DNA from: Paenibacillaceae bacterium
GTDB lineage: Bacteria > Bacillota > Bacilli > Paenibacillales > Paenibacillaceae
Length of the DNA stretch: 64,000 bases
Direction of reading: 5' to 3'
Assembly (NCBI GenBank): GCA_900766135.1
Contig: CAAFUF010000008.1
Coordinates: 22,907 to 86,906, forward strand
How positions within the stretch are numbered: the first letter of the stretch is position 1; the number at the start of each line of letters is the position of its first letter. Below, in pieces: positions 17,365 to 26,169 of this stretch. Below the pieces are notes generated by a model. The model had not been told where the DNA came from. It did not search any database and was given only the letters and a program-made list of their open reading frames with translations. Made by a program: the position numbers and the translations under genes.

Positions 17365-19104
17365 CTAATAGCGGGAGCGCACCAAATAGTGCGTATGCAA
17401 GTACATATGGCTCTTGTGGCTGTTGGGCTCCTCCAAAAACTCGCGATAAATCTGCTGGATATACGGATTCTTATGCGATTTGCGGATCGTAGACGCTTCG
17501 TCCTCGTCGTAAATCGCCTTGGCCCGTTCCGCCTTCACGTCGAGCGTCTCCCGCAGGCTCGCTCCCACCATCGGCTGTCCGCCGCCGCAGATGCAGCCGC
17601 CCGGGCACGCCATGACCTCGATAAACTCGTATTGGCGCTGACCCGATTGAATCATCGACATCAACTTCCGGGCGTTGGCTAGCCCATGCACGACGGCAGT
17701 ACGAATCGTGCGGCCGTCCGGCAGCTCCACCACCGTCTCCTTAATGCCGTCCATCCCCCGCACGGAGGTATATTCCACCGTCTCTAGCTCCTCGCCGGCC
17801 ACCAGCTCGAACACCGTTCGCAGCGCGGCCTCGGCCACCCCGCCGGTCGCCCCGAAGATCACGCCGGCCCCCGACGCTTCGCCAAATGGATTGTCGAACG
17901 TCTCCCCGCGCAAACCGGCGAAGTCAATCCCCGCTTCCTTGATCATCCGGGCGATCTCCCTTGTCGTCAGCACGTAATCGACGTCCTGCATCGACTCGCT
18001 GGCAAGCTCCTCGCGCTGCCCTTCGAACTTCTTCGCCGTGCACGGCATGATCGACACGACGACGATGTTCCCCGGATCGATCCCCATCGTTTGGGCGAAG
18101 TAACTCTTAATCATCGCCCCTTCCATCTCGTGCGGCGACTTGCAGCTCGACAGATTATCCAGCATATCCGGGAAGTAATGCTCTACAAACTTCACCCAAC
18201 CCGGACAACAGGACGTCATCAGCGGCAGGTTCTTTCCGGTCGCCAAACGATGTACCAGCTCGGTCCCTTCCTCCATGATCGTTAAGTCGGCGGCAAAATC
18301 GGTGTCGAACACCTTGTTAAAGCCAAGCCGTCGCAGCGCGGCCACCATCTTGCCCGTCACGCGCGTGCCGACCGGCATCCCGAACTCTTCGCCCAAGGCA
18401 ACGCGGACCGCCGGGGCGGTTTGGACAACGACGAATTTATGCGGATCGGCGATCGCCTGCCACACGTCGTTGATATTCTCCCGCTCTTGAAGCGCGCCGA
18501 CCGGACAAGCCATGATGCATTGCCCGCAGTTGACGCAGACCGATTCGCCGATCGGGCGACCCAAAGCCGGGCCGATGACCGTGTCGAATCCCCGGTTCAT
18601 GAACCCGATCGCCCCCACGGTTTGCACCTCTCCGCAAACGGCAACGCAGCGGCCGCACAGCAGGCATTTGGAGGTGTCGCGCACGATGGACGGCGACGAG
18701 AGGTCGACCGTCGACCGCGCTTTGCTCCCCGCATACCGCACGTCGCGCACGCCGATCTGATTCGCCACCTCCTGCAGCTCGCAGGTCCCGCTGCGCAGGC
18801 AGGAGGTGCATTCCCGGTTATGGTCCGACAGGATCAGCTCGACCGTCGTTTTGCGGGCTTTCCGCACCCGCGGCGAATTCGTCCGAATCCGCATGCCGTC
18901 TTCGGCCACCAGCGTACAGGAAGCGATCAGGCGGGGGCCCGACTCCACCAGACAAACGCGGCAGCTGGACGGGTGGTTCATCCCCTGCAGATGGCAAAGG
19001 GTAGGAATGTGAATGCCTAATCCACGGGCCGCCTGAAGCACCGTCGTTCCCTTAGGCACCTCCGTTTCCATCTCATCAATCCATAGTTTCACGGTATCCA
19101 ACAT
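17365..19104 (-). CDS. hydA: [FeFe]-hydrogenase catalytic subunit HydA (group A, NAD-linked type)
   Basis: 579 residues. The N-terminal half is a wire of clusters: a [2Fe-2S] ferredoxin fold (CHLQ..CRVC..C, about 37-63), the His-ligated [4Fe-4S] site (HNRECTSCLRSGTCELQ) and two [4Fe-4S] motifs (CLLCGRCVAVC, CVNCGQCIMAC). The H-cluster motifs L1 TSCCPGW, L2 MPCTAKKFE and L3 FIEVMACPGGCICGGGQP are all intact, including the proton-relay cysteine in TSCC. A small-subunit-like tail follows. With hydB and hydC directly upstream it is expected to act as an HydABC complex. It lacks the extra C-terminal [2Fe-2S] domain of the Thermotoga-type HydA. Confidence 0.97.
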   Translation of the reverse strand: MLDTVKLWIDEMETEVPKGTTVLQAARGLGIHIPTLCHLQGMNHPSSCRVCLVESGPRLIASCTLVAEDGMRIRTNSPRVRKARKTTVELILSDHNRECTSCLRSGTCELQEVANQIGVRDVRYAGSKARSTVDLSSPSIVRDTSKCLLCGRCVAVCGEVQTVGAIGFMNRGFDTVIGPALGRPIGESVCVNCGQCIMACPVGALQERENINDVWQAIADPHKFVVVQTAPAVRVALGEEFGMPVGTRVTGKMVAALRRLGFNKVFDTDFAADLTIMEEGTELVHRLATGKNLPLMTSCCPGWVKFVEHYFPDMLDNLSSCKSPHEMEGAMIKSYFAQTMGIDPGNIVVVSIMPCTAKKFEGQREELASESMQDVDYVLTTREIARMIKEAGIDFAGLRGETFDNPFGEASGAGVIFGATGGVAEAALRTVFELVAGEELETVEYTSVRGMDGIKETVVELPDGRTIRTAVVHGLANARKLMSMIQSGQRQYEFIEVMACPGGCICGGGQPMVGASLRETLDVKAERAKAIYDEDEASTIRKSHKNPYIQQIYREFLEEPNSHKSHMYLHTHYLVRSRY

Positions 19105-19119
19105 AGAGTTCTCCCCCCT

Positions 19120-21006
19120 TTAGCTCTTATAGATCGCCGCGAATTTGCAGCTGTCGAAACAGATTCCACACTTAATGCACACAAGCGGATCGATCATATG
19201 CGGCTCCTTCACCTTCCCCGTGATCGCTCCCGTCGGACATTTCCGGGCGCAGAGGCTGCAGCCCTTGCATTTCTCCGCATCGATCGTATACGTAATCAGC
19301 GAGCGGCAAACGCCGGACGGACATTTCTTGTCGACCACATGGGCGATATACTCGTCGCGAAAATACTTCAGCGTGGACAACACCGGATTCGGCGCCGTTT
19401 GGCCGAGTCCGCAAAGCGAAGCCGCCTTGATTTGCTCGGACAACTCCTCCAGCGCATCCAAGTCCTCCATCGTGCCTTTGCCTTCCGTGATTTTCTCCAA
19501 AATCTCCAGCAGGCGTTTCGTGCCGATCCGGCATGGCGCGCATTTGCCGCACGATTCGTCGCGCGTAAAGTCGAGGTAATATCGAGCTACGTCAACCATG
19601 CACGTCTCTTCGTCCATCACCAGCATGCCGCCCGAGCCCATCATCGAACCCAAGCTCAGCAGCGTATCGTAATCAATCGGGCGATCGAGATGCTCGCTCG
19701 TCAGGCAGCCCCCTGAAGGACCGCCGGTCTGCACCGCTTTGAACGCCTTGCCGCCGGGAATCCCGCCGCCGATCTCGTAAATGACCTCGCGCAGCGTAAT
19801 GCCCATCGGCACTTCCACCAGCCCGGTGTTAACCACCTTGCCGCCCAAGGCGAAGACCTTGGTACCTTTGCTTTTTTCCGTCCCGATGCCTGCATACCAC
19901 GAAGCGCCTTCCAGCAAAATAATTGGCACATTAGCCAGCGTCTCCACGTTATTGATCACCGTCGGCTGACCCCATAACCCGCTGACGGCCGGGAACGGCG
20001 GTTTCGGGTTCGGCATGCCGCGCTTGCCTTCGACGGAGTTCATCAGCGCTGTCTCTTCACCACAGACAAACGCCCCTGCGCCCAACCGAACGCTGATGTC
20101 AAAGGAGAAACCGCTGCCGAACAAGTCCTCGCCTAGCAGCCCGTAATCGCGGGCTTGTTTAATCGCTGCCTGCACCCGTTTCACCGCGATCGGATATTCC
20201 GCCCGCAGGTAAATGAAGCCATGATTCGCCCCGATGGCATAGCCGGCGATCGCCATACCTTCCAGCACGGAGTGCGGGTCGCCCTCCAGGATCGAGCGGT
20301 CCATGAACGCGCCCGGGTCGCCTTCGTCGGCGTTGCAAATCATATATTTTTGCCCCGTCCGCTGCTTCGCCGCCGTCTCCCACTTCACCCCGGTCGGAAA
20401 CCCGCCGCCGCCGCGTCCGCGTAAACCTGCTTCCTTCACCTCGGCCACAACCTCCGACGGTTCCATGGTCGTCAGAACTTTATGAAGCGCCTTGTACCCG
20501 TTCATGGCGATATATTCGTCGATGTCCTCCGGGTCGATCGTACCGCAGTTTCGCAGGGCGATCCGCTGCTGTTTGCGGAAGAAATCGACCTCATGCAGCG
20601 GCTTGATCCGGCCGTCCTCCTCCAGCGATTGTTGATAGACGAGGCGCTCGACGATTTTGCCCTGGAGCAAGTGCTCGTCGACGATCTCCGCCACGTCCTT
20701 CACCTTCACCCGGCTGTAGAACACTTCCTCCGGGTAAATGATCACGACCGGCCCCAGCTCGCATAACCCAAAGCAACCGGTCCTTACGATATCGATCTTG
20801 TCCTGAATTCCTTGGCTGGTCACGGCTTGCTCAAACGCGTCCGCGATTAGCATGGAGTCCGAAGAAGTACAACCCGTACCGCCGCAAATCATGACGGACC
20901 GCTCCGCAACGCTCCCCTCCCCGGCCCCGCTCTTACCCAGTTTGCGGCGGACCAACCGGCTTAACTGCGCCGTGCGGATGCTCTCAAGATCCAACATCGT
21001 TTTCAT
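19120..21006 (-). CDS. hydB: NADH-binding flavoprotein subunit of the hydrogenase (HydB, NuoF-like)
   Basis: 628 residues. The N-terminal thioredoxin-like [2Fe-2S] domain (CGGTGC..CFGLC) precedes the NuoF core with the FMN/NADH site (GLRGRGGGGFPTGVKW, about 192-207) and the [4Fe-4S] site ESCGKCAPCRIGTKRL. Two C-terminal [4Fe-4S] motifs follow (CKGCSLCARKCP, CIKCGICFDSCKF). This domain set, with both terminal extensions, is that of HydB in electron-bifurcating hydrogenases; bifurcation itself is inferred. The ATG at 21006 has GGAGGG 7 nt upstream. It is 15 nt before hydA. Confidence 0.96.
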   Translation of the reverse strand: MKTMLDLESIRTAQLSRLVRRKLGKSGAGEGSVAERSVMICGGTGCTSSDSMLIADAFEQAVTSQGIQDKIDIVRTGCFGLCELGPVVIIYPEEVFYSRVKVKDVAEIVDEHLLQGKIVERLVYQQSLEEDGRIKPLHEVDFFRKQQRIALRNCGTIDPEDIDEYIAMNGYKALHKVLTTMEPSEVVAEVKEAGLRGRGGGGFPTGVKWETAAKQRTGQKYMICNADEGDPGAFMDRSILEGDPHSVLEGMAIAGYAIGANHGFIYLRAEYPIAVKRVQAAIKQARDYGLLGEDLFGSGFSFDISVRLGAGAFVCGEETALMNSVEGKRGMPNPKPPFPAVSGLWGQPTVINNVETLANVPIILLEGASWYAGIGTEKSKGTKVFALGGKVVNTGLVEVPMGITLREVIYEIGGGIPGGKAFKAVQTGGPSGGCLTSEHLDRPIDYDTLLSLGSMMGSGGMLVMDEETCMVDVARYYLDFTRDESCGKCAPCRIGTKRLLEILEKITEGKGTMEDLDALEELSEQIKAASLCGLGQTAPNPVLSTLKYFRDEYIAHVVDKKCPSGVCRSLITYTIDAEKCKGCSLCARKCPTGAITGKVKEPHMIDPLVCIKCGICFDSCKFAAIYKS

Positions 21007-21022
21007 CGTTCCACCCTCCCTT

Positions 21023-21526
21023 CTAATGCGTCTCCGCAGGCGTGCGCATCGGCTTCAGAATTTTCGGTATTTCGTTTGGCGTCAGCCGGCCATGCACTTT
21101 CTCCCCGATCGTCATGACCGGCGCCAAACCGCATGCTCCCAAGCAGCGGGTGGCGTCCAACGTGAATTTTCCGTCGGCCGTCGTCCCCTGGACCGGAACG
21201 TTCAACTCCTGGCTCAAGCGGTCCAACACACCTTGGGCGCCCTTAATGTAACAAGCGGTGCCCATGCAGACGCGGATGACGTGCTCTCCCTTCGGCTCCA
21301 GCGAGAAAAACGAATAAAACGTGGCTACCCCGTAAATTTCGGCCATCGGCATTTCTAGCTCCCGGGAAACGATTTGCAGCGCTTCTTCCGGCAGATAGCC
21401 GTACAAATCCTGAATTTCGTGCAGCACCGGGATCAACGCGCCCGGCAGCAAGCGAAACTGATCGATTATTTCCCCAACCCGGGTCAGCCGTTCCTGGTCC
21501 CCCGCACAACGGCAAGTCTCTTCCAT
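21023..21526 (-). CDS. hydC: [2Fe-2S] thioredoxin-like subunit of the hydrogenase (HydC, NuoE-like)
   Basis: About 167 residues from the ATG at 21526, which has GGGAGAGG 8 nt upstream; an in-frame ATG seven codons earlier (21547) has a poorer site. The NuoE signature is clear: helical N-terminus with ALIPVLHEIQDLYGYLP, then CMGTACY and CLGACG giving the four cluster cysteines. It completes HydABC. It starts 36 nt after the PFOR alpha-beta gene, linking PFOR and hydrogenase in one operon. Confidence 0.95.
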   Translation of the reverse strand: MEETCRCAGDQERLTRVGEIIDQFRLLPGALIPVLHEIQDLYGYLPEEALQIVSRELEMPMAEIYGVATFYSFFSLEPKGEHVIRVCMGTACYIKGAQGVLDRLSQELNVPVQGTTADGKFTLDATRCLGACGLAPVMTIGEKVHGRLTPNEIPKILKPMRTPAETH

Positions 21527-21562
21527 CTTTGCATCCTCTCCCTTCATCGTCCGGCCATCGTC

Positions 21563-23854
21563 CTAGAGCAGCGGACTTTCATGCTTCAGCTTCAGCCGAT
21601 CCCAGCGCCGGTTGACTTCTTCCTCGAACGCATCCAGCAGTTCCGGGTCATGCAGCATGTGCTTCGTCTTGCCCATCAGCTTCAGCCATTCCTGCGGCGA
21701 AATCCGGTTGTTCTTCGCTTCCGGATTGTAGGTGATGTTCGTCACCCCATGCTCGATTTCATACAGCGGGAAGAAGCAGGAATCCACGGCCGTTTTGAGA
21801 ATTTTCGTACCGAGCTGGTCCTCGGATCGCCAGTTCAGTGGACAAGTGCTGAGCACCTTCCCGTACACCAGACCTTCATGCTGCGCGTACCACTGCGCCT
21901 TGGCCGCCTTCGTGATCAGGTCCTGCGGGAAGGCCTCCGCCCCGGTGAACACGTACGGGATGTTCGTCGCCGCCATGATCTGCGGCGTATCCTTGTGGTG
22001 GAACGCTTTCCCTTTCTGCGCCTTCCCTACGCCGGACGTGCTGGTCTGATGGCCCAGCGGCGTGGAGTAGGAGAGCTGGGAGCCGGTGTTCATATACCCT
22101 TCGTTGTCGTATTCCAAAATGATCATCTTGTGGTTCCGCAGCGCCGAACCGATCGCCGGCCCCATCCCGATGTCCATCCCGCCGTCACCGGTCACCATGA
22201 TAAAGGTGACATTGTCCGAGACGTCGATCTCGCCGCGGCGCTTCCGTTCCCAGAACGCCTCGACGACGCCGGCTACGGTCGCAGCCCCGTTTTGGAACAG
22301 ATTGTGGATGAACGTTTGCTTATGCGAGGTGTAGGGGTAGCCGGCCGTAACGACGTACGAGCAGCCGGTCTGGAACAACGTGACGACATCGCCTTCAATG
22401 CCCTTGTAAAACAACTCCAGCGAAGAGATCGCGCTGCAGCCCGGACAAGCGCCGTGTCCCGGCGCCAACCGCTTCGGTTTGGCCGTCAGGCTGCGCAACG
22501 GCGGCAGCTTCACCTTCAGCTTGCCGGTCGCCTCGTCCGGCGCGACCTGAATCAACCCGCTGTTAAAGGCGTCCCCGTGCTGCGGCGTCAAAATCGGTCT
22601 CAGCTGATGCACCGGATCGCCGGGCACCTGACCGAAATAATCGAAGGGCACCGCGGCCTTGCCCTGGTTCATCGCCTCGATGGCCAAATCAAAGAACGCT
22701 TCCGCTTCGTCCGGATAGAAGTCCTTGCCGCCCAGGCCAAATACTCGAGACAGGACGATCGTTCGATTGTCCGGATCCAGCTTCAGCGCGGAGCGGATTT
22801 CATGCGTCATATTGCCGCCTTTGCCGCCGTAGGAATCGGCGCGTTCCCCCACCACCAGCGCTTTTACGCCCCGCAGCGCGGCACGGATCTCCTCCGCCGG
22901 GAATGGCCGGATGACGTTCGGCCGGATGATCCCCGCCTTAATCCCCTGCGCCCGCAGCTTATCGACGATCGCCTTGGCCGTTTCCGCCGCGGAATTCAGC
23001 AGGAACAATGCAACCTCCGCATCCTCCATCCGATACAGCTCCAACACCTTGTAATCGCGTCCCGAAAGCGTTTTAAACTCTTCGGCGATTTGCTGATACA
23101 CTTCAGCCGCCCGTTCGTGTGCCAGATGCAGTTGGTAGTGGTTGTTCAACAAGTCGTCGCCGTTCATATGCGCGCCAACCGTAATCGGCTCCGACGGGTC
23201 GGCCACGTTATCGAATCCGGCCGGCGGCGTTTCGCCCACGAATGCCCGGACGGCCTTAGCATCTTTGAAATAACTCAGCTTCCGTTTCTGATGGGACGTG
23301 AAAAACCCGTCGTAAGCGACGATGACGGGGAGCCGAACCTCCGGATGCTCCGACCATTTCAGCGCCATGATGTTCATGTCGTATGCCGCTTGCGGCGTAC
23401 TCGCCGTCAGGATCAGCCACCCGGTATTCAGCGCGTAATACAAATCGGAGTGGTCGCCGCGAATATCCAGCGGACCGCTGATCGCGCGCGTGACCAGGTT
23501 CAGCACCATCGGAAACCGCGTCCCGGACTGCACCGGCAGCTGTTCGATCATGTACATGAACCCGTTGGCGCTGGTGGCGTTGACGACCCGGGCTCCGCTG
23601 AGCGCCGCCCCGTAGCAGATCCCCGCAGAGCCATGCTCCCCGTCCGCCGCGATCAGCTTGATGTCATGCAGGCCTTGCGCTTTCTTCTGGTCCAGGATCT
23701 GCGCGATCTCCGTGGACGGCGTAATCGGAAAGTACCCCATCACATGGTAGTTGATCTGGGCTGCCGCCATCGCCGCCGCTTCATTGCCCGATTCGAACGC
23801 CGTCGTTTGTTCCGCCAGCGTCATTTTCGTGATATTCTCTTCGGTTATAGACAT
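21563..23854 (-). CDS. porAB: Pyruvate:ferredoxin oxidoreductase, fused alpha and beta subunits
   Basis: 763 residues. The first 400 form the alpha part (FESGNEAAAMAAAQINYHVMGYFPITPSTEIAQ, then the transketolase-like C-terminal region GIIRPNVIRPFPAEEIRAAL). The rest is the TPP-binding beta part: GHGACPGCSAISSLELF with cluster cysteines and the TPP motif GDGG..DIG..YDNEGYMNTG. In most bacteria alpha and beta are separate genes or all domains form one 1200-residue chain; this half-way fusion is less usual. Substrate is inferred as pyruvate; another 2-oxoacid cannot be excluded. AAAGGAGGA precedes the ATG. Confidence 0.92.
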   Translation of the reverse strand: MSITEENITKMTLAEQTTAFESGNEAAAMAAAQINYHVMGYFPITPSTEIAQILDQKKAQGLHDIKLIAADGEHGSAGICYGAALSGARVVNATSANGFMYMIEQLPVQSGTRFPMVLNLVTRAISGPLDIRGDHSDLYYALNTGWLILTASTPQAAYDMNIMALKWSEHPEVRLPVIVAYDGFFTSHQKRKLSYFKDAKAVRAFVGETPPAGFDNVADPSEPITVGAHMNGDDLLNNHYQLHLAHERAAEVYQQIAEEFKTLSGRDYKVLELYRMEDAEVALFLLNSAAETAKAIVDKLRAQGIKAGIIRPNVIRPFPAEEIRAALRGVKALVVGERADSYGGKGGNMTHEIRSALKLDPDNRTIVLSRVFGLGGKDFYPDEAEAFFDLAIEAMNQGKAAVPFDYFGQVPGDPVHQLRPILTPQHGDAFNSGLIQVAPDEATGKLKVKLPPLRSLTAKPKRLAPGHGACPGCSAISSLELFYKGIEGDVVTLFQTGCSYVVTAGYPYTSHKQTFIHNLFQNGAATVAGVVEAFWERKRRGEIDVSDNVTFIMVTGDGGMDIGMGPAIGSALRNHKMIILEYDNEGYMNTGSQLSYSTPLGHQTSTSGVGKAQKGKAFHHKDTPQIMAATNIPYVFTGAEAFPQDLITKAAKAQWYAQHEGLVYGKVLSTCPLNWRSEDQLGTKILKTAVDSCFFPLYEIEHGVTNITYNPEAKNNRISPQEWLKLMGKTKHMLHDPELLDAFEEEVNRRWDRLKLKHESPLL

Positions 23855-23913
23855 CGATAAAGTCCTCCTTTAGGCTCTTCTGCGAGTTCTTTGAATAAAG
23901 GTTTGAACTACCT

Positions 23914-24906
23914 CTATTGGAATACATGGGCGACGCGGTGGCTGTCGGCGTACCCGGCTTCCTCCCGGCGCACGCTGAGCGAACCCGTCGGACAGATTTC
24001 CACGCATTTCAGACAGCCTTTGCAGTACTGGTAGTCGATCCCGCGCAAAAACATCTGCGGCCGGCCCTTCTTGTCCTCCCCGGATTCCCACACGAAGCAC
24101 AGATCGGGGCAAACCGTGTCACAGTTGGCGCAATGAATGCAGCTCTCCAGGTTCAGCTCCGGCAGGAAACCCTGGCGGGAGCCGCTCAAATCCTTCAAGA
24201 GGCTGTTCCCTTGCGCGCGGATCACGCCGCCGGGCGCTTGCGTCTCATAGCCGAGCAGCGGCTGCGGACGCTCGAATCGGATTCCCTGCGCTCCTTCAGG
24301 AGGCGGGGTCGTCTGGAAACGCACCTCTTGATAACCTCGGTCGAACGTACGCAGATTGGGCTCCACCAGGTGCGGGTATTTCTTCTGGAACGTATGCCGA
24401 ATGACTTCGCGCATGGAATCCGGATCGAGGAAATCGCATATCCGGAACAACGCCCCCAGCATCGAGGTATTCACCTTCGTGTGCTCGTCGATGGCGATGC
24501 CCATCGCGTCGACGACGGCCAACGTCCCGTACGGGAACTTCAGGTCGCGCCGGATCTCCTCGAAATCACGGGTCGAGTTCACCAGCAAGATTCCGTCAGG
24601 CTTCAGACCGCTCAAGACATTCACCGTCTTGTGCAGCGCTTCATGGAATACGCCGATGACGTCGGGTTCCTCGATCGGGCTGTGATCATGAATTTCCACG
24701 CCCGGCTCGCAAAAGCGGACGAAGCTCTTTACCGGAGAGCCCTTCTTCTCCGAACCATAGGACGAGAAATTTGCACCGTTTAACCCGAGTCCGAGTACCC
24801 CGGATTCCGCCAGCATCTTCCCGGCCAGATTGGCACCGAGCCCGCCGATGGATTCCAGCCGAATTTCAAAAAATCCAAGCTCGTTCGTTTTGGTCAATAT
24901 GCTCAT
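23914..24906 (-). CDS. porGD: Pyruvate:ferredoxin oxidoreductase, fused gamma and delta subunits
   Basis: 330 residues. The gamma domain (about 10-190) opens with FEIRLESIGGLGANLAGKMLAESG and contains NGANFSSYGSEKKGSPVKSFVRF. The delta part has two [4Fe-4S] ferredoxin motifs, CIHCANCDTVCP and CKGCLKCVEICP, through which electrons leave to ferredoxin. Together with the alpha-beta gene 59 nt downstream it makes a complete two-chain enzyme. A Rex-type operator lies 25 nt before the ATG, so this gene heads its own regulated transcript. Confidence 0.92.
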   Translation of the reverse strand: MSILTKTNELGFFEIRLESIGGLGANLAGKMLAESGVLGLGLNGANFSSYGSEKKGSPVKSFVRFCEPGVEIHDHSPIEEPDVIGVFHEALHKTVNVLSGLKPDGILLVNSTRDFEEIRRDLKFPYGTLAVVDAMGIAIDEHTKVNTSMLGALFRICDFLDPDSMREVIRHTFQKKYPHLVEPNLRTFDRGYQEVRFQTTPPPEGAQGIRFERPQPLLGYETQAPGGVIRAQGNSLLKDLSGSRQGFLPELNLESCIHCANCDTVCPDLCFVWESGEDKKGRPQMFLRGIDYQYCKGCLKCVEICPTGSLSVRREEAGYADSHRVAHVFQ

Positions 24907-24930
24907 TCGCCATGTCTCCTCTACGTTTAG

Positions 24931-24948
24931 TTGTGAAATATTTCACTA
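24931..24948 (-). promoter_or_regulatory. Rex operator in front of the PFOR-hydrogenase genes
   Basis: TTGTGAAATATTTCACTA matches the Rex consensus TTGTGAA-N4-TTCACAA at 13 of 14 fixed positions. On the minus strand a TATTAT that could serve as a -10 lies directly beside it, so a bound repressor would block the promoter. Rex releases DNA when NADH is high, which suits H2-forming fermentation genes. Confidence 0.82.
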
Positions 24949-25005
24949 ATAATAGCGAAAAGAAAACTCTTCTTCGTTTAAGCAGCCGCAGCTGCATAAC
25001 TTCGA

Positions 25006-26064
25006 TTAAGCATGACGGCGCGTTCCTGCCGCCTTCAAGCTGTCCCCCCTTCCCATATCTACGGAAAAGCCCGCAGCTCCAATCCGGAGCTCAAGGCAGT
25101 GCCTGCATTGAGCGGATTCGTCACCCGTACAGATTTTGTCGTTGTACAGGGCATATTTCTTACGGACAAGGACGGGTGACAGGTTAGGCATGACCACATT
25201 GGCCCCGACCTTCAGCGCCAATTCCCTGCCTTCGGGGTTTAACGTCCCGAGGGCGGTCGTTGCGGGAATTAAGGCATCCGGGAGGAACAGACGGGCCAGC
25301 GCCACCATAACCAGCGTATCCTCCAGCGATCCGGCCTTCGCATCGCCCAGCGGGGTCCGGTCGTGGGGAATAAACGGGCCGATGCCGATCATGTCCGGGT
25401 TTAGCGTTTTGAGATAGTTCAAGTCTTCCGCTAAATCCTCCGTCGTTTGGCCGGGCAGCCCGACCATGAACCCTGCGCCCACCTGATAACCGATCGACTG
25501 CAGCGTCTCCAGACATTTGCGCCGGTGATCAAAAGACATGGAAGGATGCAGAGATTGATACAGCCTCCGGGAAGCGGTTTCATGACGCATCAAAAAGCGA
25601 TCCGCCCCCGCTTCATACAGCAAACGGTAGGTTTCCTCCTCCCGTTCGCCGATGGATAAGGTGATGGCCGCATCCGGGAACTCGGCTTTGATGTCCCGGA
25701 TCAAGGCAGCCAGCAGATCGGCCGTATACCAGGGATCCTCGCCGCTTTGGAGCACAAACGTGCGGAAGCCCAGCCCATACCCTTCCCGGCAGCATTCGAG
25801 TATTTCCTCGGGGCTGAGCCGGTACCGCTCCGCATCGCGATTACCGGCCCGCAGCCCGCAATACAGGCAGTTCTGCCGGCAGTAGCTCGAAAATTCGATC
25901 AAGCCGCGCATGTACACCTTGTCCCCGTAAGCCTGTTCCCGTCTCAGACGGGCAAATCGGAAGAGCTCCCCGCGGGTTTCGACATCCATATGCCCCAGCA
26001 AATAGACGAGCTCATCCTTGGAGAGCTCTCTCCGGGCATAGAGCTTGTGCACGAGCTGTTTCAT
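25006..26064 (-). CDS. hydE: [FeFe]-hydrogenase maturase HydE, radical SAM protein
   Basis: 352 residues. The radical SAM motif CRQNCLYC is at about 62-69, followed by the HydE/BioB-like barrel (FVLQSGEDPWYTADLL, LSIGEREEETYRLLYEAGADRFLMRHETAS, GAGFMVGLPGQTTEDL). HydE works on the HydG product to build the dithiomethylamine-bridged diiron unit. A C-terminal cysteine pair (CRHCLELRIG) may hold a second cluster. It is the first gene of the minus-strand run and has its own Rex-type operator upstream. The stop is 99 nt before porGD. Confidence 0.96.
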   Translation of the reverse strand: MKQLVHKLYARRELSKDELVYLLGHMDVETRGELFRFARLRREQAYGDKVYMRGLIEFSSYCRQNCLYCGLRAGNRDAERYRLSPEEILECCREGYGLGFRTFVLQSGEDPWYTADLLAALIRDIKAEFPDAAITLSIGEREEETYRLLYEAGADRFLMRHETASRRLYQSLHPSMSFDHRRKCLETLQSIGYQVGAGFMVGLPGQTTEDLAEDLNYLKTLNPDMIGIGPFIPHDRTPLGDAKAGSLEDTLVMVALARLFLPDALIPATTALGTLNPEGRELALKVGANVVMPNLSPVLVRKKYALYNDKICTGDESAQCRHCLELRIGAAGFSVDMGRGDSLKAAGTRRHA

Positions 26065-26104
26065 CAGGCGATCATCCCTTTGGATAAACTGGATTATGGA
26101 CCTT

Positions 26105-26164
26105 TGTATACCCTATGGCTGTCGTGGAAAATGATGAATGAAGTAATTGTGAATATTTTCACTT
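26105..26164 (-). promoter_or_regulatory. Promoter and Rex operator of hydE
   Basis: TTGTGAATATTTTCACTT at 26147-26164 matches TTGTGAA-N4-TTCACAA at 12 of 14 fixed positions. On the minus strand TATACA (26105-26110) is a possible -10 downstream of it, about 40 nt before the hydE ATG. A convincing -35 was not found. The same sequence also fits the FNR/CRP pattern TGTGA-N6-TCACA at 9 of 10 positions; Rex is preferred because the second site in the island matches Rex better. Confidence 0.7.
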
Positions 26165-26169
26165 TGTAA

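Noticed and set aside
24931..26164. FNR/CRP-type sites (TGTGA-N6-TCACA) as the main reading of the two palindromes
   Set aside because: Both fit this pattern too, but they fit the longer Rex consensus, and one overlaps the likely promoter as a repressor site should. FNR is not fully excluded.
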